64,000 nt of DNA from Cristatella mucedo (GCA_009760855.2 WPIO01000087.1:1617001-1681000), one strand, 5' to 3'. Counted from the first letter of the stretch, positions 44,203 through 63,161 are shown. Made by a program: numbers and translations. Notes: generated from the sequence alone by a model not told the origin.

Positions 44203-45634
44203 TCATTTCTACGAAGCTCGTTATGGTGTCGTCTATCAGAAGTCGGACGCAAACGATTGCTTCGCGAGTGCCGATCTCGCAATCTCGGAATAGACCGGTT
44301 GGTGCATTGGGCTATACCAGCGCGCCATATTACCTTCTGTGCTGTATTGTGTCTTCGCCTTATCCTCAAAGGAACTCTAAGCTTCCACAACTTTACTGTA
44401 GGGTGGCCTGCCGGTGAAGGCTGCTTCTTAACTCATCTGAGGAACAGAACCAGAGCCTGGCATTGGCAGCAGTTATCTGCCTCGAGTATTCGGCCACGAC
44501 TGCCGGTTTCGGGCAGCAGGTAGCACTGCAGCCCTCGGAAGCTCACCGTACTCGGAACTCCTACCGCCGACAGGCAAAGTTATTTAGGCATGCAAAAATA
44601 TAGGCATAACTCTTCGCTGAGCTTGGTCAGCAGGATGGATTTCATTGAGCATTTTTGTTTGGAGTCCAACGGTGACTGCATCTCCTTGAAGCGACGGCTC
44701 AAAGGATGGAAAAAAAATGATTACGAGTAGCAGCAGCAGCTCTGTATAGCGATAAGAAAAAGTAAAGTGCAGTAGGAATCTACCTAGGTTAGTTATCGAT
44801 GTACTGAGTCGTAGCTAGTAAACGGAAGTCAATACCGATTCTCTATTCGGTGAAGACTAATGAAAAGATGACTAAGGAAGACCTCGGAAAAAGGATGCGC
44901 ATAATAAATACGAATGGCAAAATACTCACAGGGTACACAAAATATACACACGAAGCTTGAATTTAAATTGAAAAGTTATTTGAGAAACTAACCGTTTTTA
45001 AATGTAGGCCCCGTAAACTCGAATCGGTGCCGATTCCCTAGCCAAAGCTGACCAATGGGAAACCAGACGGCCTGGCAAGCGTCAAGGTCCATCCTCAAAG
45101 CTGTAAATTAGATTTTATTGGAAGTTTATAGAAATTAGGTTTACGTTCGTTTAAATTATATAATTTTCACTTTTGCTCAAAGATTTTTCTGCTTTGAAAA
45201 ATAATTGCAAGTATAAGCTGGCTCACCAGTCAAGTCAATAGACACTCAGGCTCGAATTCCAGAGTAGCAAAGTTGCAGTTTGTCGTGATTTTTCACTTGG
45301 CGTAGAATTGTTTTCGCATAAAAGACATTTTCGCCAAGGTGAAGCATGTGCCGTGAGGAGCAGGCAAGTTTTCCGTTTCGCAGTAAATACCTTCAACAAG
45401 GTCAGAGGCCCTCAGTCGGTAGACAGTTGCCAGACGTAGGTGTTTTGGGGCTCCAGGCATTGTCTGCGAGGGGTTTATATGCTCGTGAGAATCGCGAGTA
45501 AACGATCAGTCCTGAAAGCAAGTGGTGCTATGGAATTCCCAAGAATTAAGTACTACAAAACGAAGCTAGAGGCTTGAGTAAGACTAAAGAAGTAAGACCA
45601 AAGAAGTAAGACTTAAGAGACTGCAGTAAGTTGA
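44203..45634. other. gene-free interval
   Basis: Short open frames without motifs. Confidence 0.4.
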
Positions 45635-45830
45635 CAATGAGTGAAAGGACCTTGAAGCCGATTCACTGCTCTTGGTCATTTCGCGGAGGCATTGCAAGTC
45701 GGAGAGATGTGATGTCTTCTGCTAGCTTCGAAGTTAAAGGCGGACAAGACTGACTGCTGGTTTCGTGCAATCTTAGGGTAGAATTGATATGAACACTCGC
45801 TAAAGATGCCGCACTTGTCTGTGCCTTTCA
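45635..45830 (-). mobile_element. weak family A LINE remnant
   Basis: AATGAGTGAAAGGACCTTGAAGCCGAT and TGCAAGTCGGAGAGA resemble the C-terminal ORF2 of family A; heavily diverged. Confidence 0.45.
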
Positions 45831-45929
45831 GCGGACAAAGATATTCACGGAATACGATCCTAAGTTTTGATCTTGAAAATATGAATGGATCAAGATTTCA
45901 AAAATTAAATTGTAAGATACGTACAGCGG

Positions 45930-46017
45930 AAGCTCATTCCAAGTCCTTTGAACTTGCTACTACTGAGTCCTTTGACCTCGCTATTACTAAGTCCTTTGAC
46001 ATCGCTACTACGAGCTT
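45930..46017. repeat. 24-bp degenerate tandem repeat
   Basis: Three units containing AGTCCTTTGAMCT-GCTA. Confidence 0.7.
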
Positions 46018-46044
46018 TGGCTGAACATGAGGCCTGAGTAGTTT

Positions 46045-48745
46045 TCATCCGAAAGGTGAATTCCTGCCAGTCGGACACTAACCAGATTTATAAGACAGTA
46101 AACCATTTACTGGCCAATGCTGAGAGGTCTGACTCCCCAGATATTAACGGCTCAGTCGAAAAGTTTTCAGCCTTCTTTACTGAAAAAATCGTGCACATTC
46201 ATGCCTCCGTAAAGCCTCCTTCGACTAAAGCAATCTCGGTTCCACAACCTGTGACCTTCCTTAAAAGGTTTTTCTGAGGTTTCTGTATGCGATGTGGCTA
46301 TATTAATAAGGTCTACCAAAAAGAGCTCGTCTCCTGAAGACCCTATACCTTCATCTCTGTGGTCTTCACTGGCAGACCAACTTATTCGTGCCATAACCAA
46401 GATTTTTAATGCTTCTTTGGGAAAAGGGGTCGGCTCCAAGTCCTTCAAATAGGCAATCGTTCAACCCATACTTAAAAAGCCTGGATTCGATATAAAGTCC
46501 TTGTAAACTATCGCCCAGTTTCCCTTCTTCCTTTCTTGTTAAAGATTCTTGAAAAAATTGTTGCTAAGCAGTTGGTTGAACATACTGAAAAGAAAGAAAT
46601 GTCAGAAACATTTCAATCGGGGTTCAAGAGACAGCATTCCACTGAAACTGCTCTCCTCCGTGTTAACAATAAATTCTACTAGGCAACGATGACGGGAATG
46701 TCACTGCCCTAGCTCTGCTAGAGCTGTTTGCAGCCTTCGACACCATTGATCACGATGTTTTGCTTGAACGATTGATAAAATAGATCGGTCTGGCAGACAA
46801 AGCACTGGCGTGGCTTAAATCGTACCTGTCTGATCGTGTTCAAAGTGTGTCGTGTGGGGGACAGGTCTCAGACACGAGACCAGTCACCTGTGGAGTCCCT
46901 CGAGGGTCTGTACTCGGCCCCTTGCTGTTCTCCATTTGTACCCAGGCTGGGTTCGGTTGGCTGGGACCGGACGGCTATAGTGAGGTTAGGGTCACCGGCT
47001 AGGCCGGGGTCAGACCTATGCATTGCCGGATGTGTGGTGACGAGAGGTCACTGGGGCTCTTGGGTACGGGAAGTTGGCCAAGTAAGTCATGGTGTTGGAG
47101 GCTCCCGGTCTCGCCGAGTTATGCACCTGGATTCGTACAGGCGTGCTCCGGCGATGCTGCCAAGCACGCAAGGGAACGAGTACCCAAGGCTCGAGTGGAG
47201 CTGGATAGCTCGCTCGTTGTTGACTTGTTTATACCGCGTTCCCCGTGTAGCGTGTTCGTGACCCCCCCCCCCGTGTGTTGGCGTCTTTCGGTGGAAGCTT
47301 ACGACTGTGGTAGTTGTCGACTCGGACTAGCCAGCAGTTACTCAGCCAGCCGGGTTTTGGACGGCGTATACTCGTACTGTTGGACTCGGAGTCGGTACTA
47401 CGACAGGACTGCGGAAGCCGACTGACCCCAACTAACACGTTTGTTCGCGCTTGCTGCATCATCTTGCGCTCCCATAGTGTTTAATGTATAGGATCCCCCT
47501 GTAGACTTGTTTAGTTCTCCTATTGTTGTTGGCGCATGCATTATAAAGATGTTTAACCTGACGGCCGCTCGTCTTACTCTAGCTCGGCGGCATGGCGAGC
47601 GGCAGCGTGGCCGGAGTATGGCGGGGTTTGGCGGGAAACAGCCTCTGACCCCTGGAACCCGGTTACAAATTTATACTCGACCTCTGGGAAAAGTGATTAA
47701 GGCACATGGAATAGGATATCACTGTTATGCTGACGATACTCAGTTGTATTTGTCATTCAAACCGTCGGAAGCTGCTGCAGCAACTGAGAAGCTGAATGCT
47801 TGCCTTGCCGACATTCGATCCTGGATGTCGGAAAACTTCTTGAAACTAAATGACGAGAAAACCGAACTGCTGCTCATAGGACACCCTAAGCGTGTGGCTG
47901 GATTAAAAGGCTTTGCTGCTCTAATAGGTGATACTGTAGTGCGTAAATCACAACTTGCTCAAAATTTAGGTGTCGTTTTCTACAGCTGCCTCTATTTTAA
48001 AACATAATTCAGAAGTCTGCTTCTACAGCTAGCCATCACGTCCGATCCCTATCCAAGATTAGGAGCTGTCTTCCACGATGGCTTGCAAAAAATCTAACTA
48101 GCTCCTTAGTTCTGTCTCGACTTGATTATGGTAATTCCCTTTTAAATGGGCTACCAAAGAAAGCAACAAGGCCACTGCAGCTGACTATGAATATGGCTGC
48201 AAGCTTGTCTTCAAGTCCCAGAGGTTTGAGCACGTGTCTCCTTTGCTAAAAGAGCTAGGATGGATGCCGGTTGAGCAACGGATGCAGAGCCAAGTTCTCA
48301 CGCTGACCCACAGGGCCCGCCACGGCTTGGATCCTCCATATTTAGCTGAACTGCTGCAACAATTCAGCCTGTTTTTGCCTTCAGGTCCTGTGTGGACAAG
48401 AAATTTGCCGTTCCATTCCTCCGTTTAAAGACCATTGGTAACAGACGCTTTAGCTCTGCAAGTCCTTGACTGTGGAACTCGCTTCCATGATTCTTACACA
48501 ACAAGAACTACTCTCCTACTGCCGACTATGGTTCATCCTTTTCAGCGATCCTGAGGTGATACTTCCATGCTACTCACTACCTCAACTGCTCTCCTGACTC
48601 TGCTATGCTTCCCATTTTCTCTTTGTTGCGTGAGACGAAGTGTGTTGGCTACCGAATGCGTACCGAAAGCCGCTTAGGCTGTACGTGGGCTATACAAAAC
48701 ACCCACATGGTCTTTATGACTTTGTGGAGTTACAGACGGAGATAC
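46045..48745 (+). mobile_element. CR1/L2-type LINE family B, interrupted by a 0.74 kb insertion
   Basis: 5' part 46045-46937: QSGFKRQHSTETALLRV and [19 protein letters not shown] in broken frames, up to GVPRGSVLGPLLFS. 3' part 47676-48745: frame 47680-48007 with PLGKVIKAHGIGYHCYADDTQLYLS and LKLNDEKTELLLIGHPKRVAG, then frameshifted C-terminal segments and the family B 3' end. The C in YHCYADD replaces the usual Phe. Confidence 0.9.
46938..47675. mobile_element. unclassified insertion in family B LINE
   Basis: The LINE frame breaks after CTCCATTTGTAC and resumes at ATTTATACTCGACCTCTGGG. The ~738 bp between has no homology to the LINE. Ends read TGTACCCAGG ... CCCGGTTACA. See findings. Confidence 0.7.
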
Positions 48746-50815
48746 GTATATATATACATAAAAGGGTGCGTCGTGCTGGTGGACTCTGGTAGTGGCTGCT
48801 GGCTCTAAGAGAAGTCTTCGCCCCGTCTAGGCGTTGACGAACGTCTGCCCCAACGGACAGTTATCCAAACCGAAAACTGAGAGTGGGAAAGTCTCCGGTT
48901 CACAAGCTTCCGCCTGCGAAGTACAGTGATTCTTGAGTGTATTATTAAGTTTTTTTTTAGTTCAACCGTGCAAATTCATATTGTAGTAATTATGCGGGCT
49001 GGGACACAAAGTGCACCCGATAGCCTGACAACGAAAATACCACAAAAGTCACGTTGCATGTCATTACATGAACAGGATAATAAGTTGGATTATGTGGCAA
49101 TATGTTTCTAAACACGGATCAGAACAGTCCAATTCCAAGACTGACTGCCAGAAAGGTGTCGTATCGCCGATTTCAGCCGCATTCTTACGTGGTCGCGCTT
49201 TTAAGCTCTTTTTATATGAAGAGAGAACAGTAATTTATAAACATTTAATGCAGAATCTTTAATTTAATCAAGATTTTGCTGTAGAATCTTTGCACTTCAC
49301 TGTGCAGATGAAAGGTTTTCTGAACCGGATATTTTCTAATCTTCCGTTGACTAAAGCAGCTGTCTGTCTGAGGCAATTGCCAGTCAACTGGCCCGACAAG
49401 GCATGCTGGCGTGCAGATCAAACAGGGATGCTTGCCAAAGGAAGAGGTGTCCTCGGTTTTCTGCACAGAGCAGTAGTTTTATCTTTTAATTCTATGAGTA
49501 GTCCGAATTTATGCAGAGGTGCCGAAGCTGATGGCAGTCGAGTTTCTCCTACCTCTCTCCTCGCTTTATTATGTGCTTTCGCAGCCGGTCTTCATTAAGA
49601 CTCACTTTGATCCCCAAACGCTCGGGTGCTCGGCTGAAAGTGTTTGAGTAGCCTCGGGAATTCGAAACAGCGGGCTCCAAGTGGCACGAATAAAACATCT
49701 GGGCCCACTCTTGAACAGCTCAGGCTAGGTAGCTGCTATAGAATGTTTTTCACCATCCCATTCCCAGACCTTTTACTTTCCTGTGCACGGCTTTGCAAAG
49801 ATGCATGTAAGGAGCAATAAACCCATAAGTCTATGAATTTCAAGGAGTTCCATGGGCACCCAGCGGCATACCCGGTATGACGTCTGTAGAATTTTTCTAT
49901 TTTCTTTCAATAGCGACTTGACCTGGTGGGTACCCGACGGCCGTTCTACATCTGAAGCATCTACATACCGGCACTATCTCTCAGCAGGTAATCAATCTAC
50001 CGCATCAAATGCTGTGAGGAACTCGTAGTTTTTTCATCCTTCTAAGTTGCCATGTCGGCCGGAAGTGAGTTCCAGGCTGACACCTCAGGAACTGAAGGCA
50101 CTGTTACCAAAGGATTCTGAGTCCAATGTGCAACATGAAATCAGTAAGACTATTTAGTACATTGCTTATTGCCGAGCCTTCAGTTTTCCTAGTGCTAATT
50201 TCGAACTACTCACGGTATAGCTGGCAGCTGCTAAGTTCCATTAGCAGCGACATGCATGAACCTCGTAATGTTTGTTGACCTGGCTAGGTCTTATAACCTG
50301 GCTGTTGTATTAGCGAGCGGCAAGAGGTGGTATAGTTATATGAGCCTTAATGATCAAATACCGACAACGCCTATCCCGTAAGTGCAGCTGCCCTAGCTCA
50401 CTAAAAACTCGGCTTGATTCCACCTGTCCACCAAATATTGGAAGCCATCACTGAGACTTCTGGAGAGCGAGATCTGGGACCAACGACTGGGCAGACTAAG
50501 ATAGAGGACTCGGCCCAGAGCAGCAGCAGCAGCAGCTGCTGCTACGAGCAGCCGGACTGGGGGTCCCAATCATAAAAGATCACCTATGCCTCGTGCATCG
50601 GCGCAGGCTGTGCAGCTCGCTTTCTCTCGGCAGCTTCGCTACAGAAAGTCGTTGGAGTGCCAGCACATAGAAGCCATTTTAATAACAGCGATGGACATCG
50701 CAAACACAAAGGTTTAAACAATTTCCGGCGAGCAACTTAATGATGCTATTCAAAGAGTGAAAGCTGACACAAATACTACGCCCGTCGGTGCTATGCAGCA
50801 GTCATTACGAGTAGG
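48746..50815. other. gene-free interval
   Basis: No gene recognised. A very weak family A resemblance (GGAAGTGAGTTCCAGGCT, then ACCAAAGGATTCTGAG) lies at 49995-50125. A short CAG run is at 50520-50540. Confidence 0.4.
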
Positions 50816-50816
50816 G

Positions 50817-50873
<57 letters not shown>
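50816..50873 (+). repeat. GT microsatellite
   Basis: About 28 TG units. Confidence 0.97.
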
Positions 50874-50874
<1 letters not shown>

Positions 50875-51604
50875 AAATGTGTGGTTCCTACCAACTGCAT
50901 ATGGAGACGAATAGGGAGCTAGCAGGGGCCCAATTGCAGCAGCGCACCGATCAACACAGCTGCACCAGTGACAGCAGAGAAGACTGAGGGGGTAGCGCAG
51001 TGCCAGCAGGTGCCGGCCAGGCAACAGCATCAGCAGCTCAGGCGACAAAGGGAGCAACCGATGGCAAACGAGGCCTATAGTGCGGAAAGGCCAGGCCGGT
51101 CGCGATGGGTCACACGACCCGCATGGCTGACCATGTCCACGGACGACAGAAATCCGACAGTGCCTGGTCAATGCAGGCTGCCAACCGGCTGCTGCCGGGC
51201 AGTCGGCATCGACCAAATAGCATTGGCTGGTTAGCCCTACCCAGACGTGATCAAAGCTGCTGCCCTTCTAGAGACACGTCGTGCTGCTGTGCACCCTCTC
51301 CAGGACCGACGAAATGACGTCCAGCTGTATGTCAGCAGCAGTGCCACTGGTGGCCAACGCTGCAGCGGAGTGCTCAAACCTGTGGACAAGCACGAAAGCA
51401 CATGCATCAGCAGATGCCTTACACTAGGGGGGGGGGAGGCCGACCTCCACAGACAAAGCTTTTCTCGACACGATTTGCCAGCTGCTCTACTGCAGCTGAA
51501 AGGGAAAGGAGGTGCAAAAAAACGAAGGCCACGTGAAATGCCGGCAAAGCAACGAAGACGAGACTGAGGGGCCCGACCTCCGACCCACCGGTGTGTGTGT
51601 GTTT
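50874..51604. other. unassigned interval
   Basis: Glutamine-rich short frames without a recognised domain. A 10-G run is at 51427-51436. Confidence 0.4.
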
Positions 51605-51740
51605 TTGTATCGAGACAGAAAAGCCTCTACGGCTATCACCACAGCTTGCAGTAGCGATAAAGGACTCGAACCCACGACCTCGGAGCCAAGGTCGTGAAAA
51701 GCAACCGCCTTATCTAGCGCCCCATCACGGCTCACCATGC
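51605..51740 (-). repeat. tRNA-derived SINE, family C
   Basis: - strand: GAGCCGTGATGGGGCGCTAG head, CACGACCTTGGCTCCGAGG arm, GGGTTCGAGTCC B box, GTGATAGCCGTAGAGGC body. Confidence 0.72.
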
Positions 51741-52701
51741 CGTCCCAACGAGTGCTGGCCTACCGCGCAGCAAAGTGGGGTGCTGAGAAGGAGTGTTCCT
51801 CCTCCCACTACCAACCCAACGTGGGCCCAGCCACAAAAACCACAAGACACGGTGATTTTCCAAGTGATGCAAAAACGTTGTATGTCGATGCTAACACTTA
51901 GCCGCTGGCAAAAGCTGAAGTATCTTGATTCTTCTGCATTTCAGCACTGCTACCGCCTAGCCGGTGTCCAGTAGCTACTGGAGGTTCAGGTCGCCGAGCG
52001 TCCATGTTAGCATTAGTGCATAGTGTATAGGAGCTTTGATGCCAGAGAGCGACGTTGAGCACAAATCGGGGTGCCGCTAGCAGCTGGTGCATTTCGGCTC
52101 GCTGTGCAACGCAGCTCTGAACAACGGCCGTCGAGCATACAAGGTCCTACACGACGTGTCCCACTTTTAATTTTCTGCTCTTCAAAATACAGGACGATTC
52201 CCACGGACGTACACGGCGTTGGCAGAGGCAGGCAGAGACGGAGAGAAGGTGCTATCGCACAAGGCACTTGCTGCTTCTTATTCGGTCTGAGCTTCACGAC
52301 CGCACACCACGGGGACAGGGAGAGGGCCGAGGACAGCAGAGGCAGAGAACTTACTACATTCGCATTGGTGACATGCTGCTTCGCCGGCGGCGCGGCACAG
52401 GAGACCTGCTCACATTCCTGCGAGAAGACATTCTGTCATCGGCCATGGGCGGCGAGCTCCGGCTAAAAGTATACATAAATATGTGTGCAATTCCTTTGTA
52501 TATCACCCTGAGAGAGCTTAAATCGCTATTCAGGCACTACACACATATGCCACACGGGGCTCATCGATCGAGCCCACGACACATCGGTCGTCGAATTCAT
52601 CCACATTGACCTTGGTCGAGGCGAGCAGTGCGTCTGGTCTGGACCGGCAACACCGGGCGCAGCACGGAGCTGGCCAACAGTCTTCCAGCGATTTCGGAGG
52701 A

Positions 52702-52703
<2 letters not shown>
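51741..52703. other. unassigned interval
   Basis: Several overlapping open frames of about 100-130 codons (52071-52609) have no recognisable motif and no preferred strand. May include the 3' UTR of the SR gene to the right. Confidence 0.4.

Positions 52704-52780
<77 letters not shown>
52704..52780. repeat. CAG trinucleotide repeat
   Basis: About 25 uninterrupted CAG units. The + strand frame would give polyglutamine, but there is no supported gene around it. Confidence 0.96.
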
Positions 52781-52783
<3 letters not shown>

Positions 52784-53189
52784 GCCCCCGCAGCAGCAGT
52801 GCCAAGCGGTCGCCGGCGCCACACTTCTCTCTTTCTCTCCCCCCCCCCCCGATATCTTCCATCCTCATCTGAGAGTGCTCACTATTGCCAAAGCCATACC
52901 TACCAATAGCTGATCGTAAGCCAGCTCCAAACTCACGAGGCCAGCTCAGGGGACCACCCTGGAGGTCGAGGGTGCACGTGCTGGGTAGCCGAACGTCCCT
53001 TCGATGAAGGCACAGGGCTACATGATGCAGCGGGTAATTAGCTGAGGACTGAAACTTCAAGCTGGCTACTCTTGCAGCCAGTCAGCTCCACCCAGCATAT
53101 AATAGTCTAATAGACTAATAGTCGTGCCCATGGGAACGTGCCCATGCACGTGGGAAGGCAGTCAGACACGCAGCAAGCATCTATTGCCT

Positions 53190-53335
53190 CTTGGTCTTGG
53201 CAAAGGGGTAAGGTGCTGGCAATTTGCAACCTGGGTTCAAGGGTTCGAGTCTTGATGGGCAACCTTGATTATTGTCTATAGCAAGTGGGCAGCTAGCTAG
53301 CTGCTTACTAAATGAAGCTGTTCAAATCAGCCAAC
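53190..53335 (+). repeat. degenerate tRNA-derived SINE
   Basis: B-box-like GGGTTCGAGTC at 53241-53251, GGCAACCTTGATTATTG body, GAAGCTGTTCAAATCAGC tail, as in family C. Confidence 0.6.
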
Positions 53336-53887
53336 CTTCACTTTACGCCCACCTTGTTCACTAGCACGCGCACACACACATACCACGTGCACGGCGGTTC
53401 TACTGCTCTCATTAGCACGAACTTAGCACAGGCCTAAGAACCACGGACCAAAAGAAAGAACTCTTGCCATTCCAGATTACACCTCAAGCATTGCACTGAA
53501 ATGCTGACATGCAATCTTCCCGGCTTCAAAACAGCTGCCGAACGCCGAAGTTTATAATCCGGCCAGTACAGAGCATAAAGAAGGTATGTTCTGGCACACT
53601 CGTTGAAACGGAAAATTGCAAACAGCCTACGGCACACAGCCAAGCGCTACGGCCGTGTGCAGCAGCAACGCATCATCACGTCATGCAACAGTCCTGTCGG
53701 ATGGGCATCGCCTGCGCTTGAACGACTGCTGCCTCCTGGTAGGCGAAAGACGCCTGCTGCCACATCGAGCGTGTGCATTATTCGAGGGGAGATTCGTGCA
53801 CGCCTGATTACCCAGCCGGGCCGAGCGACTCAAAAGAAAAACAACTGGCGACAGGCAAAAATGGCAAAAGTAGAACGGTCCGTCGCA

Positions 53888-60204
<6,317 letters not shown>

Positions 60205-60207
60205 GAT

Positions 60208-61227
60208 CTGCAATGCAAGAGCAATGCAGGCAATGCTTGAGAGCCGGCTCGAGCCGCTTGCATGTCCTTCACTCATGGCATGGCATTCGTACTGGTGATG
60301 CCGTATTCGGCAATTATATTTATATATATATATATCTACATATTCTTTTTATTTACATATTTTATTTATTTATTATTTACACGCCGAGACTGCCTGCCTC
60401 ACTGCCTATGACGACTGCATTACAATGGCAATGGAAATAGCGATACCAAGGTGCCGTCACAGCCTTCCTTGATTCATGTCCTTCTTTGAGAGGCAGAAGA
60501 CAGCTTTCTTACGCCTAAAAGGCTCTCTCTCTCTCTCTCTACCCACGGATGAGACACTACCTAGCATTGAAGGTGGCCGCATAGACATACGAGCTGTGAT
60601 GTGCAGCCGTGCTGGGCGCACACAGGCGCATCGCCTAGCTGCTTGAAGATCGGCTCGGCTGCAAGCCTCTGCTCGACTGCCTGGCTGCACCAGCCCCGGT
60701 ATTCTCTGAGCAGACACACGGTTCGACCAGCAACGATGGCTAGCACTCCATCACAAGGGATCGAGTGGCCACTGCTGCTGCCGCAAAGTGGTCTACCACG
60801 TTGCCTGACCTGTTCCTCCACCGGAAATGGCAGGTGCAGCAAGGGTTTTTCTTTGCCTTCAACCAGACTCTTGTCACCACGTGAGCTGCTAAAGGTGCTG
60901 CAGCAGTTTCAGATATGCCAAACACGTGGCAGGGCAGCGCTCTTGTTGGATATACCTCTGCGCAACCAGCCGGCGGCGTAAGCGGCCAGAGCAACCTGAA
61001 ATGCTTCCTTCATTCGGCCTGGCCAGTCCAGCGTGTGAATGCCCTGGAGCAGCCTGCCTAGAGGTTCTCCCAACTATTACATCGCAGGACCCACAACAAC
61101 GGTGCACGACACTCAGCGAGTCGCTGCAGCAGCAAACTGAAAGAATTCATTCAGCTACAGGCTGGCACACGTGCAAGCAAGCACGCACACGAGCGCACAT
61201 CTTTAGACAGTTCGCGATTTCTAGCAT
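60208..61227. other. 5' intron of the SR factor (inferred)
   Basis: No exon recognised. AT-rich stretch at 60310-60380. Presumably transcribed on the - strand as a 5' UTR intron. Confidence 0.4.
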
Positions 61228-61272
61228 CCCGGGCGCTATATAAATGAATTATTATTATTATTATTATTATCC
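61228..61272 (+). repeat. L2-type 3' tail
   Basis: GGGCGCTATATAAATGAATT followed by ATT repeats. Confidence 0.75.
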
Positions 61273-61437
61273 TTTGCATGTCTTGTCCCCTCGGACAGAG
61301 CCAAGCCTGCATAAGAAACAATAAGCGATGGCCAGACGACTTACAGGAGTGGGGTGCTGACAGCTATTGGTAGATAAAATACAGAAGATACACAGAAAAT
61401 AGAAATACAGTAGATGGAATTCCAGAAAGATAAAACC

Positions 61438-61660
61438 TATAATAATAAAACGTTTGTATAGCACCCTCAGAGAACTGAATCTAGGTACTTAACAGATGCT
61501 GCATAGAAAGCATTACCAAATGATTGGTGGTAACATCCCCAAGCAGCAGGCAGTGTAAGCAGGTGCATGCACACGAAGGACGAATCACAAAGACCCACCT
61601 AATGCTGAAATAAACAGGTGCATTTTAAGCCTCTTTTTAAAGAAATCGAGACGGGAGCAA
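61438..61660 (-). mobile_element. degenerate L2-type LINE 3' fragment
   Basis: TATAATAATAAAACG, CACCCTCAGAGAACTGAATC, then 3' UTR remnant and an ORF2 terminus-like CTAATGCTGAAATAAACAGG. Confidence 0.68.
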
Positions 61661-61748
61661 CCATCAAAAGCTTTCACTAGCTGGCTCGCATTTCCGTCCG
61701 GCTCAATGAGTTCGAAGCGCCGCAAAGTGGTGTTGGCAGCACCCGAAC

Positions 61749-61769
61749 GGGGGGGGGGGGGGGGGGGGG
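61749..61769. repeat. homopolymer G run
   Basis: About 21 consecutive G. Confidence 0.95.
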
Positions 61770-62329
61770 AGAGGTGATGACATCACTCTGACGTACCGCG
61801 GTTTTTGCTGAGCAGCCAGAGGTGCCTCCGCCCTCTTCGTGAGCTCAGGAACCGGTGCGGCGCGAAAGCTGCGCATTCTTTTACGTCTTCCTTACACCGG
61901 CAGACAGCTGGCTCTGACAACGACCGGCGGTTAAATCGACGACATGACTAGAACGCTTGTGACTAGCCGTCAGGACCGGCGTCCGATTTCACTTTTCACG
62001 CTTCCCCGTCGCCACGCCTCCGCTTTAAATCCAGTATTGCTGCTTCGCAATAATAACACGTGCGGCGACGAGGAAGTGCTAAGCGAACTGCGTGAAGCAC
62101 GATTCGTGCAGCCGGCGCCGGCGGCTCGGTAGGCCACCTCGAACTAGCCTGGCTAAATGAACGGTTCTGGCAAAGCTGAGTAACCCGACGCGCCTCGATC
62201 AAATTCGCATCCTCTGAATGAAGCCCAGGTGCGTTAAGGCGAAGAGGCCGACAAAAAGCAGCTTCTCGTAATATTCGAGCTGTCGATATCGTCAACGAGT
62301 AACGCCGGGCCCTGTCGCTATTTGTTTCG

Positions 62330-62870
62330 TTTTTTTACAAGATGGCTCTACCGACGAGAGACGACGCCGCGCGTCCTTGCTGCGGAGTCAGCTGCACTAT
62401 TTAAGAGAATCCGGCTAGTCGTGCTGGAAGCCAAGTCGTTCTAACTCACCTATCCCTCGATCACGCCCCGACGTAAGACAACGAACAGCAATATCAGGGA
62501 AGCGCCGCGCGTGCACAGCGGATGCGGTACACTCTCGACGTTTGCTATCTTGAAACGACGAGTACAGATGGAACAAATAAATCTGAAATAAAAATACGCC
62601 AACGCCATTAGACGCCTATCTGCACTTACCAGCTAACCTTACTGAGCGCCTAAATCTGCGTAGCGCTCAACACAGGGCAACTAACGGTACGCTGTGACGA
62701 ACTTCCTCATCCGCCAGGAGGCGCTCTACTAATCGGAAACGGCGCCATTTTGTTTTTAACCGCCCGCATTGACTCCGCGCCGCCGCTGGTTGGGCGGGAA
62801 TAGGCTGTGTTGGTTATAGGCGTTACCGGTAGGAGCTCGCGATAGCGGCCTGCTTTCTTTGGTGAGTCGA
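62330..62870. promoter_or_regulatory. bidirectional promoter region between two SR genes
   Basis: GC- and CpG-rich. Holds YY1-type AAGATGGC (62339-62346) and, antisense, CAAAATGGCGCC (62741-62752), and GGGCGGGA (62793-62800). On the - strand, donors GTAAGTG after 62630 and GTGAGTT after 62450 could end 5' UTR exons that splice to 60207. On the + strand the SRSF3/7-like start codon lies about 90-200 bp further. TSS positions are inferred. Confidence 0.5.
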
Positions 62871-62958
62871 GAGATCTTTTTTGTTGCGGTTGTTACGCTT
62901 CATTGCAGTAGCCATTTAACCGAACGTCTTGTAACCTGCTTCGCCGTAGAGGCGGGAA

Positions 62959-63161
62959 ATGTCGAGGCACTCAGGACTGGACTCGAAAGTGTACGTCGGC
63001 GACTTGCCTCGCGATGCGTCAGAGAAAGAAGTAGAGAGAGCTTTCTCGTATTACGGCCGACTGCGGAATGTCTGGGTAGCCCGCAATCCGCCGGGATTCG
63101 CTTTTGTGGAGTTCGAGGACAGTCGGGACGCCGAGGACGCCGTCAAAGGACTCGATGGGAC
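62959..63161 (+). CDS. SRSF3/SRSF7-type splicing factor, first coding exon (gene continues past the window)
   Basis: ATG in a good context (GGAAATG), 203 nt, 67 codons plus 2 nt, donor GTGAGT. It encodes most of an [11 protein letters not shown] with RNP2 VYVGDL (11-16), [33 protein letters not shown] with RNP1 GFAFVEF, and [35 protein letters not shown] and RDAEDAV are signature stretches of SRSF3/SRSF7 and the fly Rbp1/x16 group. Whether a zinc knuckle follows (SRSF7) or not (SRSF3) cannot be told, because the next exon is not in the window. The protein would bind pyrimidine-rich RNA and act in splicing and export. Confidence 0.93.

Noticed and set aside
46836-47425. Open frames of 135-141 codons in the insertion within LINE B
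   Set aside because: No recognisable domain; the first begins in LINE reverse transcriptase sequence in a wrong frame.
52530-53060. Poly-Ala, poly-Gln and poly-Cys frames over the CAG run
   Set aside because: All frames stay open because the repeat lacks stops; flanks show no recognisable protein.
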